Source: Agathobacter rectalis ATCC 33656 (GTDB lineage: Bacteria > Bacillota > Clostridia > Lachnospirales > Lachnospiraceae). Taken from it: a DNA stretch of 64,000 bases. The stretch covers positions 2,233,501-2,297,500 of the forward strand of contig NC_012781.1 in the NCBI RefSeq assembly GCF_000020605.1, written 5' to 3'. Under the pieces are notes generated by a model. It was not told the origin of the DNA, did no database searches, and saw nothing but the letters and a program-made list of their open reading frames with translations. The stretch's first letter is position 1. Every line of letters begins with the position of its first letter. The translations under genes and the position numbers were made by a program. Below, piece after piece: positions 54,156-63,001 of the stretch.

Positions 54156-55271
54156 TTATCCAAAATATTTCTGCATTAAACTATCAAACAATATTTGTGT
54201 TTCATCCAATGCTTTCTGAACTGCAACTTTTGATTTGTTGACTTGGTGGACGAAGTCGGCATACTGTTTTTGTAAATCCAAAGATGGAACTGGGATCCTA
54301 ATTTTCCTAATTTCAGATAAATTCAATGTTTTTTGGGCTATCCCTTTTACTTTTTCTTCTATTTGCCTCTGACAACCAGGTGACAACAGCGCACCGTGCA
54401 TATAATAGCTGTTTAAAATATCACTCTTCGGTTTTAAGTATGCAATATGTCTTTGAAAAAGAAATTTTCTATCTTCAACTACAACTGCCGGATGCCCATA
54501 TGAACCTACTGTCGAAAGCAATATATCACCAATTTCAATCGGAGTTCTTTTATAAAGTTCTTTATATGTTTCTGCACTAATAAATTTATCTGTATCATAA
54601 GTTACCGTATTCTTTGACAAATTAGATACCAAAATAAAAGGAATCCCCTCATGTTGGAACTTTGGCGACTGATGTGTACCATCCGTAATTATTAAACATA
54701 AATCACTTAATGAAATCATATTTGTACAATCACCAAACATCTCGACAAATCGGGCCTTGATTAACTCATCTAAAAGCTTTAATTCCCGTTTTCTTTCCTT
54801 AATAACCATTAAAACCTTATCCAAATTAATTGCTATCTCTATCTGTTTTTTTAATGGTGGATATGGAATTTCAGTTGCATCAAAATCCCTTTTAACTATA
54901 TGTTTCATTGTAGCACCATGTGTTTTTTTCCCCATATCATTCAACTTATATCGAACAGCATATACAAAATAAGATTTATCAATATCAACCTTATCAAATT
55001 TCACTTTAAAAATATGTTGATTCAATAAAGCCTTTCCTCCATTCCACACATATACCCCAAGACTAGCAGACCATGAAATCAATACATCGCCATCATTTAT
55101 TTCTATTTTTTTTGGATATTTGCCATTATAAAAACCTAAATCATATGAGTTACCTGTCAAATCTTGAATACGAATAATTTGTAATCCTTCTTCTCCTCTA
55201 TCCTCTGGCTTAAATGCATAGCCATTAATGTATGTAGCCACATCGCCAAGTTTAATGATATCTTTAGCCAT
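54156..55271 (-). CDS. hsdS: Type I restriction specificity subunit 2
   Basis: 371 residues with a complete two-domain plan: recognition domain 1 (~1-140), central helices (LLDELIKARFVEMFGD), recognition domain 2 (~180-325) and full C-terminal conserved helices (LQKQYADFVHQVNKSK to LFDSLMQKYFG). Since hsdS1 lacks that ending, this is probably the functional specificity subunit in the present arrangement. It is 235 nt from hsdM, with a terminator-like hairpin in the gap, unlike most hsdM-hsdS pairs, which abut. Confidence 0.9.
   Translation of the reverse strand: MAKDIIKLGDVATYINGYAFKPEDRGEEGLQIIRIQDLTGNSYDLGFYNGKYPKKIEINDGDVLISWSASLGVYVWNGGKALLNQHIFKVKFDKVDIDKSYFVYAVRYKLNDMGKKTHGATMKHIVKRDFDATEIPYPPLKKQIEIAINLDKVLMVIKERKRELKLLDELIKARFVEMFGDCTNMISLSDLCLIITDGTHQSPKFQHEGIPFILVSNLSKNTVTYDTDKFISAETYKELYKRTPIEIGDILLSTVGSYGHPAVVVEDRKFLFQRHIAYLKPKSDILNSYYMHGALLSPGCQRQIEEKVKGIAQKTLNLSEIRKIRIPVPSLDLQKQYADFVHQVNKSKVAVQKALDETQILFDSLMQKYFG
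54733..54761 (-). repeat. 29-bp direct repeat shared by the two hsdS genes, copy 2
   Basis: See 51810-51838; identical in sequence and orientation. Confidence 0.85.
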
Positions 55272-55336
55272 TTACTTTCACCTTTCAATATCCACCATTC
55301 TTACTCACATGCATGTAAACATGATTCAAGACACAA

Positions 55337-55378
55337 AAATAACCACCTCACTGATCTGGTAAACTGTGGCGGTTATTT
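55337..55378 (-). terminator. Terminator-like hairpin between hsdM and hsdS2
   Basis: Minus strand AAATAACCGCC...GGTGGTTATTT (one mismatch, ~20-nt loop) followed by TTGTG. It lies inside the operon, so it may attenuate downstream expression or be the native end of an inserted cassette. The rest of 55272-55505 has no gene. Confidence 0.6.
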
Positions 55379-55486
55379 GCAATCAATACATAATCCGGCT
55401 GACTCTCTATCTGTAGCACTTCTTTTGTATTATGCTAACATCTAATCGCCTTTTTGTCTAACATGCATTCTATTTATCAAGAATTT

Positions 55487-55500
55487 TACAAACACGAATT
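55487..55500. repeat. 14-bp direct repeat, right boundary of the hsdS2/recombinase segment
   Basis: TACAAACACGAATT, 5 nt after the hsdM stop codon; matches 52320-52333. Confidence 0.75.
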
Positions 55501-55505
55501 TGCTT

Positions 55506-56966
55506 TTACACATCCAACAGTTTCTTAAGCTCTGCCAGTTCACCCTGTATCTCACTTTCCAAAGCGTCAATCTTTCCTATTATCACATCGGTTGGCTCAT
55601 ATTGCACAGCCTCATAGACTATTTCCTTGTACTTATTAATTGAAAGGTCATAGTCATTTGACACAATCTCATCAACCGGAACAAAGAAGCTCTGATCCGT
55701 TCTTTTTCTGTCAGTCTCTGCATCAAGATGATTGAATCTCTCAATAATATCCGGGATATCATTGTCTGCGATTTCCTGGCGTTTGTCATCAAGGCTTAAT
55801 CCATCAGCTTTCATATCATAAAACCAGACTTTGTCGGTACCACCTGAGCCTGTTTTTGTGAAAATAAGGATTGCTGTTGACACTCCTGCGTATGGCTTAA
55901 ACACTCCACTTGGCATTGATATGACTGCGTCGAGCTTATTGTTTTCTATGATTTCTTTTCTGATTTGTTTATGTGCTTTACTGCTGCCAAACAATACTCC
56001 ATCAGGAACAATCACTGCCGCTCTGCCACCTTTTTTTAGTATACGCAAAAATAGTGCTAAGAAAAGCAGCTCTGTTTTCTTCGTCTTTGTCACTTTAAGC
56101 AAATCTGCTGAAACCGCCTCATAGTCCAGACTTCCCTTAAACGGCGGATTTGCCAAAACTAAGCTGTATTTTTCAACATCCGTATTCTGCTCTGAAAGAC
56201 TGTCTCTGTACGAAATATTAGGATTTTCCACGCCATGAAGCAACATATTCATAGCTCCGATTCGAAGCATGGTTCTGTCCATATCGTTACCATAAAACAT
56301 AGTGTTATTGAAATGCTCAAGGCTCTCCTGATGAAGGAAAAGCTCCGGATGGTTTTCTCTTAGATAGCTCTGTGCTTCTATCAGAAAGCCTGCACTTCCC
56401 ATTGCCGGATCAATTATTGTATCATCCGGTGCCGGTTTTACAAGCTCGACCATCATTTTTATAATGTGTCGCGGTGTTCTGAACTGTCCATTAGTTCCGG
56501 CTGTTGCAACCTTTGAGAGAAGATACTCGTATAAATCTCCCTTAGAATCTTCATCTCCCAGCTCAAGCTTATCTATTCCATCGACTATTTTTGACAGCAT
56601 TGCCGCGGTAGGAATCTTGAATATGGCATCTCCCATATATCTGGCATATGCCGAATCTCCGTCCTGATGCAGATTCTTTATAAACGGAAATACACCATTT
56701 AAGACAAGCTCATACATTTCCTCTGCTGAACCGAGATTTTTAAATTTGCTCCAGCGGTATTTCTGACATTCACCCGGAAACATAGACTCATAGTCTACAC
56801 CGAGAAAATTTGCCTCGTTTTCTTTTGTTGTCTCAACTTCGTCAAGCTGCTTTATAAAGAGTAAATATGTAAACTGTTCTATAACATCTAATGGATTTGT
56901 GATGCCACCTGTCCAGAATGTTTCCCATATTTTATCTATTTTATTTCTTAATTCTCCGGTAATCAT
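55506..56966 (-). CDS. hsdM: Type I restriction DNA methyltransferase M subunit
   Basis: 486 residues: N-terminal helical HsdM_N domain (ITGELRNKIDKIWETF), then an N6-adenine methyltransferase with SAM motif IIDPAMGSAGFLIEA and catalytic NPPF in LVLANPPFKGS. AGAGGAGAAGCAGATA precedes the start. First gene of the restriction operon, 14 nt after the alpha/beta hydrolase stop, so the operon appears inserted immediately downstream of a housekeeping gene and may depend on its transcript. Confidence 0.94.
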   Translation of the reverse strand: MITGELRNKIDKIWETFWTGGITNPLDVIEQFTYLLFIKQLDEVETTKENEANFLGVDYESMFPGECQKYRWSKFKNLGSAEEMYELVLNGVFPFIKNLHQDGDSAYARYMGDAIFKIPTAAMLSKIVDGIDKLELGDEDSKGDLYEYLLSKVATAGTNGQFRTPRHIIKMMVELVKPAPDDTIIDPAMGSAGFLIEAQSYLRENHPELFLHQESLEHFNNTMFYGNDMDRTMLRIGAMNMLLHGVENPNISYRDSLSEQNTDVEKYSLVLANPPFKGSLDYEAVSADLLKVTKTKKTELLFLALFLRILKKGGRAAVIVPDGVLFGSSKAHKQIRKEIIENNKLDAVISMPSGVFKPYAGVSTAILIFTKTGSGGTDKVWFYDMKADGLSLDDKRQEIADNDIPDIIERFNHLDAETDRKRTDQSFFVPVDEIVSNDYDLSINKYKEIVYEAVQYEPTDVIIGKIDALESEIQGELAELKKLLDV

Positions 56967-56980
56967 TATCTGCTTCTCCT

Positions 56981-58114
56981 CTATTCTTCCTCTTTAATCA
57001 CCTTTAGGAAGCGCTTGACCTCCGCCCATGCACGCTTGGACTCCGGGAAATTGAGATATCCCATCTGGAACACATGAAACATCCCCTCATACACTGACAG
57101 TCGCACCTTAACGCCCTGGTTTCTTGCCTTTGCAGCGGCATCGACCGAGTCAGATAAGAGCATCTCTATCGAGCCCGCCTGTATGAGCATTGGAGGAAAG
57201 CCTCTGAAATCGCCAAACAGCGGCGATATGTATGGATCCATTTTATCGTGGTCACCGGGATAGTCATTCACGTAGATGAGACTGTCCCTTGTGTTCCCAA
57301 ACAGTGGGTCCTTTTCATAGTTTGTCTCGTAGGATTCTCCTCCTGCTGTGAGATCGGTCCATGGTGACATGGCTACTATTCCTGCCGGAAGCGGCATGTC
57401 GTGGTCACGAAGATACATGGTGAGGCACATTGCAAGGCCTCCGCCCGCTGAGTCTCCTGCCAGCACAATCTGCGAGCCAAACCAGCCCTGTGACAAGAGC
57501 CATTTATAGCAGTCTATGGCATCCTCAAGTGCTGCCGGATACGGGTGCTCCGGCGCCACGCGATAGTCAGGCGTGAGCACTGAGCAGCCCTCACTTACCT
57601 CATTATAAAGGCCTGCAAATACATAGTATGCATTGCGCACTGCCCCCATATATCCACCACCATGCAGCTGCAGTATCACACGCTCTGTATTTGGGTTTTC
57701 CTTTGAAGATAAAAGCTTCATAGTGAAACCGCCCATATCTATATCCTCTGTTACAAAGCAGTCCGGAACAAGCCATGCAGGTTCCTTCATGCGCTTCCTG
57801 AGCTCTCCGGATTTTATTTTTTTGCCGATTGCAAGGTCATTTGTGATATGTCCCATCAGATTAGCAAGTATTTTTCCCTGTATACTGACTTCTTCATCTG
57901 CCACAGCTGCATTGCTATGGGCTTTTTCCGCATGCTCACTTTTCATGGCAGATAATGAATTCTTAAACGTCTTTTCAAGCTTATTACCCAAAGCTCCTAT
58001 TATTCCAGTTTCATTATCACCATTACTATCGCCGTTTTCAATTTCCGGATGGTAGTTTCCCATCTCTTCATCCTCAAACATATGCGAATTTCCTATTCCA
58101 TGAAAGCCTATCAT
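56981..58114 (-). CDS. Alpha/beta hydrolase (hormone-sensitive lipase-like esterase)
   Basis: 377 residues. The first ~110 are a charged, probably disordered or regulatory extension. The hydrolase fold-3 domain follows with oxyanion motif LQLHGGGYMGA, nucleophile elbow LAGDSAGGGLA (Ser) and His in GMFHVFQMG; an acidic partner is likely near SIEMLLSDSVD. It is predicted to cleave short acyl esters in the cytosol. Its start overlaps the previous stop by 4 nt (ATGA). With the acyltransferase-like gene two steps upstream, it may act on the same acylated molecule. Confidence 0.88.
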   Translation of the reverse strand: MIGFHGIGNSHMFEDEEMGNYHPEIENGDSNGDNETGIIGALGNKLEKTFKNSLSAMKSEHAEKAHSNAAVADEEVSIQGKILANLMGHITNDLAIGKKIKSGELRKRMKEPAWLVPDCFVTEDIDMGGFTMKLLSSKENPNTERVILQLHGGGYMGAVRNAYYVFAGLYNEVSEGCSVLTPDYRVAPEHPYPAALEDAIDCYKWLLSQGWFGSQIVLAGDSAGGGLAMCLTMYLRDHDMPLPAGIVAMSPWTDLTAGGESYETNYEKDPLFGNTRDSLIYVNDYPGDHDKMDPYISPLFGDFRGFPPMLIQAGSIEMLLSDSVDAAAKARNQGVKVRLSVYEGMFHVFQMGYLNFPESKRAWAEVKRFLKVIKEEE

Positions 58115-58893
58115 ATATGAAATCTCCGTTTCAGCTCTGTTCTAGCTCTTTTGTCACCGATAATCAGTGTTCCGAGAAACAAAAACAGCGATGCGCCCAT
58201 CGCTCCCATTGCCAGATATGGGAACCATATGATCTTGACTGCCACAAGTATCATCGCAATCACGCTCATCAGCACAAGAAAAAGCTGCATCATCATGTAG
58301 CTCTGCCAGTTTCTTATGTTTACTATCATAAGTATAATTGTTGCAAGAACCATCGCCAGTATGGCACTTGGAAAAACAAATGTAAGTGCCCAGCCACTGG
58401 CTCCTGTGAGCAGGTCTATGCCCTCGAGAAACAGCACCGTGAACACAAATGTGCTTACAATTTTAAATATATATCCGTTTCTTCCGACTATTGCCAGACG
58501 CAGCGTCACATTCGCATAGATTACAACAAGAAGCACTATAAAGCTCCAGTTTATCTCATTGTCTGTCATGTAATCAACAGTTGTCAGCACAATCTGTCCT
58601 ACTATAGACAGAAACAATATGATATTTTCCAGCAATCTGTATTTTCTTGATGCGCCCTTGACGTCAGGATATCTCGTACCGTTGTCATGGCTTGCTGTAC
58701 TATCTGCCCTCTTTGCTGCACTATCTGTATCGTTTACGCACTTATCCGGCACATCATTATGCTGTTCAAAAACCCATTCAGTGCCCTGATGATTGTCCGA
58801 TGACAGTTCAACCGGTGCCACAACCTGCTGGCAGAGCGGGCATTTATCTGTATTGTCTGCAATATACACACCGCATTTCATGCATTTAGTCAT
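58111..58893 (-). CDS. Zinc-ribbon membrane protein (DUF6320-like)
   Basis: 260 residues from MTKCMKCGVYIAD, after GGAGAGTATT. The N-terminal zinc ribbon (CMKCGVYIADNTDKCPLC) is followed by a hydrophilic linker and about six transmembrane segments in the C-terminal ~180 residues. I recall a family named DUF6320 with this plan, at moderate certainty. It overlaps the acyltransferase-like gene by 8 nt and the hydrolase by 4 nt, so the three are coupled. No function is established. Confidence 0.8.
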   Translation of the reverse strand: MTKCMKCGVYIADNTDKCPLCQQVVAPVELSSDNHQGTEWVFEQHNDVPDKCVNDTDSAAKRADSTASHDNGTRYPDVKGASRKYRLLENIILFLSIVGQIVLTTVDYMTDNEINWSFIVLLVVIYANVTLRLAIVGRNGYIFKIVSTFVFTVLFLEGIDLLTGASGWALTFVFPSAILAMVLATIILMIVNIRNWQSYMMMQLFLVLMSVIAMILVAVKIIWFPYLAMGAMGASLFLFLGTLIIGDKRARTELKRRFHI

Positions 58894-60162
58894 AATACTC
58901 TCCATTTGTCTCAATTGTCACTTCCACTCCGTAATTTACAAGCTTCTTAAAAAAGCTTCTCTGAATCATCGTATCGGCCAGAATAGATGAGAAAGTAAAC
59001 ACCAGCGTGTCCTTGTAGGAGCATATGGTGCCCTTCATAGGCTGTCCCTTGGACATTGGTATAAAGGAATAAAAGCCTGTTATATACGGCTCGTATTCCG
59101 GCTCCACCTTTATATTTCCAATATTGGTGATAGTGGTGGTGTTTGCCAGTGCCGACTGCGTATAGACCGCCTTCATTGCCAGATTTTTTATAAAAAGAGG
59201 CACCGGTCTCATCAGGATATTTTTCTGATTTGACACACTGTATGAGAAAAGATCCTCCAGATGCTCCTTCGAAATCTGTGAATTGATGGAATCCGTCACT
59301 ATTCTAAGCACCTCCTCAAATGTGTAGGAGCTGTTTTGCGGTCTGAACTCAGCAGATATCATAACAAAAAAGTTCTTTGTGGTCACGGAGTCAAAATAAG
59401 GACGAAGATTCACAGGAACCGCAACCCTGACAGGCATATCGTTTGGCATGCCGTGAAAACACTCCTGATACACACTCCACACAAAGCATGCTACCAGATA
59501 ATCATTTATGGAAACTCCATAGCGGTGGCAGACCTGCTTCAGCTGTGATACAGGCATCATGCCATGTATCAGCCCAAACTCTCCATCAGGTACCTTTTCC
59601 AGCTTTAAAAGATACGCCTTCTGCCTGTTAAAGCCACTTGGCTTACTTGATTTGTAGTTCTTTACAAAGCTGTCCTCTCTATTTAAGGATGTGCCCTGCG
59701 TCAATGAATCGCCCTTTAGCTTTGCAATCTCCGGATGTGTGAGACGCAGATACTGATAGGTGAGCTCCCTAAGGAAATTGATGCCGCCCATGCCATCTGT
59801 CAACACATGAAATACCTCAAGATTTATTCTGTTCTTATAGTAAGCACCCTGAAAAGATAGCTGTGATTCTTGTTCGGTCTTATAAATCTGCACGGAAATG
59901 TATTTTCCTCATGCACCTTTGGTGCCTTTTTGCCATTTTCCTCAAAATAGTTCCAGAATACTCCCATCCTGAGTCTCACATTAAACAGACCAAACTTCGG
60001 AAGCACTATATCCAGTGCCTCCTGCAGCTTTTCACTGTCAATCTCATCAGTTAAGGTAACTGAGATCCTATATACATTTGTCATGCTCTCCCCCGCTATA
60101 CTAGGGAACAGATTTGCTGTGTTATCCAGCTTGTCCCAGCGGATTGAACGCGTTTTCGACAT
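58886..60162 (-). pseudogene. Acyltransferase/condensation-like protein, frameshifted
   Basis: Two frames form one protein. MSKTRSIRWDKLDNTANLFP onward, starting at 60162 after GAGGAATTTAAA, ends at a stop at 59824. The continuation (YYKNRINLEVFHVLTDGMGG onward) is open in another frame to 58886. The join is near 59842-59850, where loss of one base would explain the shift. The whole resembles alcohol-acetyltransferase/condensation-domain proteins; the HxxxDG-type motif HVLTDGMGG is in the second part. It is either a recent pseudogene, a sequencing error or a programmed shift. No slippery heptamer is apparent. The downstream gene overlaps it by 8 nt. Confidence 0.75.
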
Positions 60163-60205
60163 TTTAAATTCCTCGCTTATTATAATGATATAGCGAAGCA
60201 GCACC

Positions 60206-61453
60206 CTAATCGAGCCTGCCGTACACCTCCATCGGCACATATGCCTTTATCTGTATCCCATCAGCCACATATTCCTCCGACACAAGCTCGCCCTGTTTTC
60301 TGATGAGCTGTATCACGCCTGCCTTATCATATGGGATAATTCTCTCAATATATACCTTGTTCTCTCTTAATATCTCCTCTAAAAGAGATTTTACCTCATC
60401 TAATCCCAGATCCTTTGCCGCTGAAATGTTAAGAGTATAATCTGCCCTGAAATCATGCAGCGGTTCGTTGTCTGTGCGGGCATCCTGCTTATTAAAAAGT
60501 GTGACAAATTTCTTGTCTTTTACACCAAGATCATCCAATGTCTGGTAGGTTATGAACATCTGCTTTTCCCGCTGCATATTTGATGCATCAACCACATGGA
60601 AAATGATGTCAGCGTACTTTGCCTCCTCAAGGGTGCTCTTGAAGGCCTCTATCAGATGATGTGGCAGCTTTCTGATAAACCCGACCGTATCAGTTAAAAG
60701 CACCTGCTGCTTGCCATCAAGCGCAAGAATGCGCGTTGTAGGATCAAGCGTTGCAAAGAGCTTATCCTCCTCAAGCACATCTGCCTCTGTCAGGTGATTT
60801 AACAGCGTGGACTTACCTGCGTTAGTATATCCTACTATCGCAACAACCGGTACTTTATTTTTTTCACGCTTTGCCCTTGTGATATCTCTGTGCTTCTGCA
60901 CCTCTTTCAGCTCCCTTCGAAGCTGTGCTATCCTGTCATTTATAAGACGGCGGTCTACCTCAAGCTTTTTCTCTCCGGGACCTCTTGTTCCTATTCCACC
61001 GCCAAGCCTTGACATGGACTTTCCCAGTCCCGACAAACGGCTTAATCTGTACTTGAGCTGAGCAAGCTCAACCTGTATCTTACCCTCACTTGTTGTGGCC
61101 CTTGATGCAAAAATATCAAGAATAACAAGTGTCCTATCCATAACCTTTGTGTCAAGGTACGTCTCCAGATTTTTCTGTTGTGCAGGACTCAGCTCATCAT
61201 CGCACACAATGCCTGTTGCCCCTGTACTCTCCACAAGCTCTGCAATCTCCGCCACCTTGCCGGTGCCGACATACGTGCCCGGATGAATTTTTTCTCTTCT
61301 TTGAATAAGTGTGCCTACAACTGTCGCACCTGCTGTCTTTACCAGCTCCGCAAGCTCTGAAAGTGAATCATCTGCATCATCACCGTCCTGCTCACTTACT
61401 CCGACGAGCACTACTCTCTCCTCAATATCCTCTATCTTAATAGTATCTGCCAT
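60206..61453 (-). CDS. hflX: GTPase HflX
   Basis: 415 residues. N-terminal HflX domain (LVKTAGATVVGTLIQRREKI), coiled linker with GGIGTRGPGEKKLEVDRR, then the GTPase domain: G1 VGYTNAGKSTLLNHL, G3 LTDTVGFIRKLP, G4 FNKQD. HflX binds the 50S subunit and splits stalled or hibernating 70S ribosomes. It begins 4 nt after the TPR lipoprotein gene ends. Confidence 0.95.
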   Translation of the reverse strand: MADTIKIEDIEERVVLVGVSEQDGDDADDSLSELAELVKTAGATVVGTLIQRREKIHPGTYVGTGKVAEIAELVESTGATGIVCDDELSPAQQKNLETYLDTKVMDRTLVILDIFASRATTSEGKIQVELAQLKYRLSRLSGLGKSMSRLGGGIGTRGPGEKKLEVDRRLINDRIAQLRRELKEVQKHRDITRAKREKNKVPVVAIVGYTNAGKSTLLNHLTEADVLEEDKLFATLDPTTRILALDGKQQVLLTDTVGFIRKLPHHLIEAFKSTLEEAKYADIIFHVVDASNMQREKQMFITYQTLDDLGVKDKKFVTLFNKQDARTDNEPLHDFRADYTLNISAAKDLGLDEVKSLLEEILRENKVYIERIIPYDKAGVIQLIRKQGELVSEEYVADGIQIKAYVPMEVYGRLD

Positions 61454-61456
61454 AAT

Positions 61457-62419
61457 CTATCTGGTCTCCAAAAACTGATATTCTCTTGCTGCATCCTCGT
61501 CATCGGGATAATCCTTCATGTATTCCTCCATTTTGCTCTTTGCTGTAGCAAAATCGCCGGAATACTCATATGCTATAATCATAGCCTTTGTTATCTGCTG
61601 CTTGTTCGGCACACTTTCAAGTTCAAGTGCGTTCTGAAAATAAGTAATCGCAGTGTCATAGTTACCATTGTCCATCTGCGCCTGTCCCATATTCATCAGC
61701 TCATACGAATCCGCCTCACCGCTGTCCAGGTATTTCTTAAAATACTTCTGCGAGCTGTCATTGTCGCCCTTCTTCTGATATACCTCACCCATATAGTAGT
61801 TTGCCTTGACAAGTTTCTCATCAATAGCTTTTTGCAGACTCTTTATTGCTGAATCATAATCACCGAGCATGGTGTATATACGGCCTCTCTGCATATAGTC
61901 ATCAGCAGTTTTTGCCTTAAGCTTTAAGGCATTATCCAGGTATTCCTTTCCCTGGTCATTCATGCCATACTTTGACAAGGTCTCATAAACACCAAGATAG
62001 AGCTCATAATTATCATTATTCTCACTGAGCGCCGTCTTAAAATCCTTCAAGCCCTTGTCTGAATCATTCTTGGCAAAATATATACAGCCTCTCAGATAGT
62101 ATGCGTCAGAATCCTTATTATAGTCGATAATAGCCGTATATGTATCAATTGCTCCATCCACGTCACCGCTTAAATACTGTGCCTTGGCCTTATAATAACA
62201 TATGTCAAGCTCCTCTGCGCCTACTGAGCCCACCGACTGGTCCAGTGCCTTCTGAAAAGCATCGACCGCATCATCATAGCTGCCGTTCTCTATACAGTTG
62301 ATGCCATACTGTCTGTACGCATCCTTGTCCTTTGCCTTGTCGCCGGAGCCACAGCCGGTAAGCATGCCTGCTGTGAGCACTACGGTAAGCGTGAGTGCCA
62401 TAAATTTATTCTTTATCAT
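61457..62419 (-). CDS. TPR-repeat lipoprotein
   Basis: 320 residues from MIKNKFMALTLTVVLTAG, after GGAGAACTATT. Signal peptide II with lipobox LTGC at residue ~22-25, then about seven tetratricopeptide repeats (for example GSYDDAVDAFQKALDQ, GDVDGAIDTYTAIIDY, GDYDSAIKSLQKAIDE and GNYDTAITYFQNALEL). It is an outer-face membrane lipoprotein that probably scaffolds other proteins. The upstream region is occupied by palindromic element B. Confidence 0.9.
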   Translation of the reverse strand: MIKNKFMALTLTVVLTAGMLTGCGSGDKAKDKDAYRQYGINCIENGSYDDAVDAFQKALDQSVGSVGAEELDICYYKAKAQYLSGDVDGAIDTYTAIIDYNKDSDAYYLRGCIYFAKNDSDKGLKDFKTALSENNDNYELYLGVYETLSKYGMNDQGKEYLDNALKLKAKTADDYMQRGRIYTMLGDYDSAIKSLQKAIDEKLVKANYYMGEVYQKKGDNDSSQKYFKKYLDSGEADSYELMNMGQAQMDNGNYDTAITYFQNALELESVPNKQQITKAMIIAYEYSGDFATAKSKMEEYMKDYPDDEDAAREYQFLETR

Positions 62420-62556
62420 AATAGTTCTCCATGTGTATATTCTTCCCCTTATTATATATGTATTTGCCAAACTTGTAAATCCCGCCCTTACATTTCTGCT
62501 AGGGGCCCGCAGTTCACGGTGAGGCAGGATTATGAGATTGTAAGCTGCAATAGTAC

Positions 62557-62812
62557 GGTTTATATGCGTGGTGTGGGATACACAGTCTCGTGAGTGCTAC
62601 GCTGCGCTGCCAAGATACTGTAAGAATTATGCCTTGCAGGCTTTCTATGCTCGACGAAACCGTCGAAACTCGCCTTCCATGGCTCGATTTCTCCTTGTCC
62701 CGGCATCCCTGCCGGGCCATTTCTGTGTTACATGGGCATAATTCAACAGTATCTAAACAGCTTCGCTATTCGCTCTCACGAGACTGTGTATCCCCCACCA
62801 CGCCCATAAACC
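62557..62812. repeat. Long palindromic intergenic element, copy B
   Basis: 256 bp, with outer arms 62557-62594 and 62774-62812 pairing almost perfectly (GATACACAGTCTCGTGAG is exact). Inside is the family core (ACAGTATCTAAACAGCTTCG on the right arm, ATACTGTAAGAATTATGC on the left) and tip hairpins. The outer arm sequence is not that of copy A or C. It lies upstream of the TPR lipoprotein gene. Confidence 0.82.
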
Positions 62813-62870
62813 TCACTTTCCCATAAAAAATATAAGTATAAGTAGTGCAACACATCATCTCACATCTCTC

Positions 62871-62988
62871 CACAACATAACAAGACGTAAGCACCGGCCA
62901 CCGGTGCGCACACGTCACCCCAATCTCACCACAACACAGCAAGACGTAAGCACCGGCCACCGGTGCGCACACGTCACCCCACACATTT
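62871..62988. repeat. Two tandem 59-bp repeats
   Basis: Copies start at 62871 and 62930 with only a few differences over most of their length. Each contains the hairpin GCACCGG-CCA-CCGGTGC. A third, diverged version (GGACGTAAGCGCAGGGGACG..GTGCACACAT) forms the left arm of element C just downstream. Confidence 0.8.
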
Positions 62989-63001
62989 TGCCACAGCGTA
63001 A

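Noticed and set aside
51212..55271. Classical hsdS inversion system
   Set aside because: Both hsdS genes and their shared repeat have the same orientation, so inversion between them is not expected; deletion or exchange is.
60183..60200. ATAGCGAAGC resembling the palindromic-element core upstream of the frameshifted gene
   Set aside because: Only about 10 bp match and no second arm; chance is sufficient.
62871..62988. Possible CRISPR array
   Set aside because: Only two repeats, adjacent and without spacers, and no cas genes in the window.
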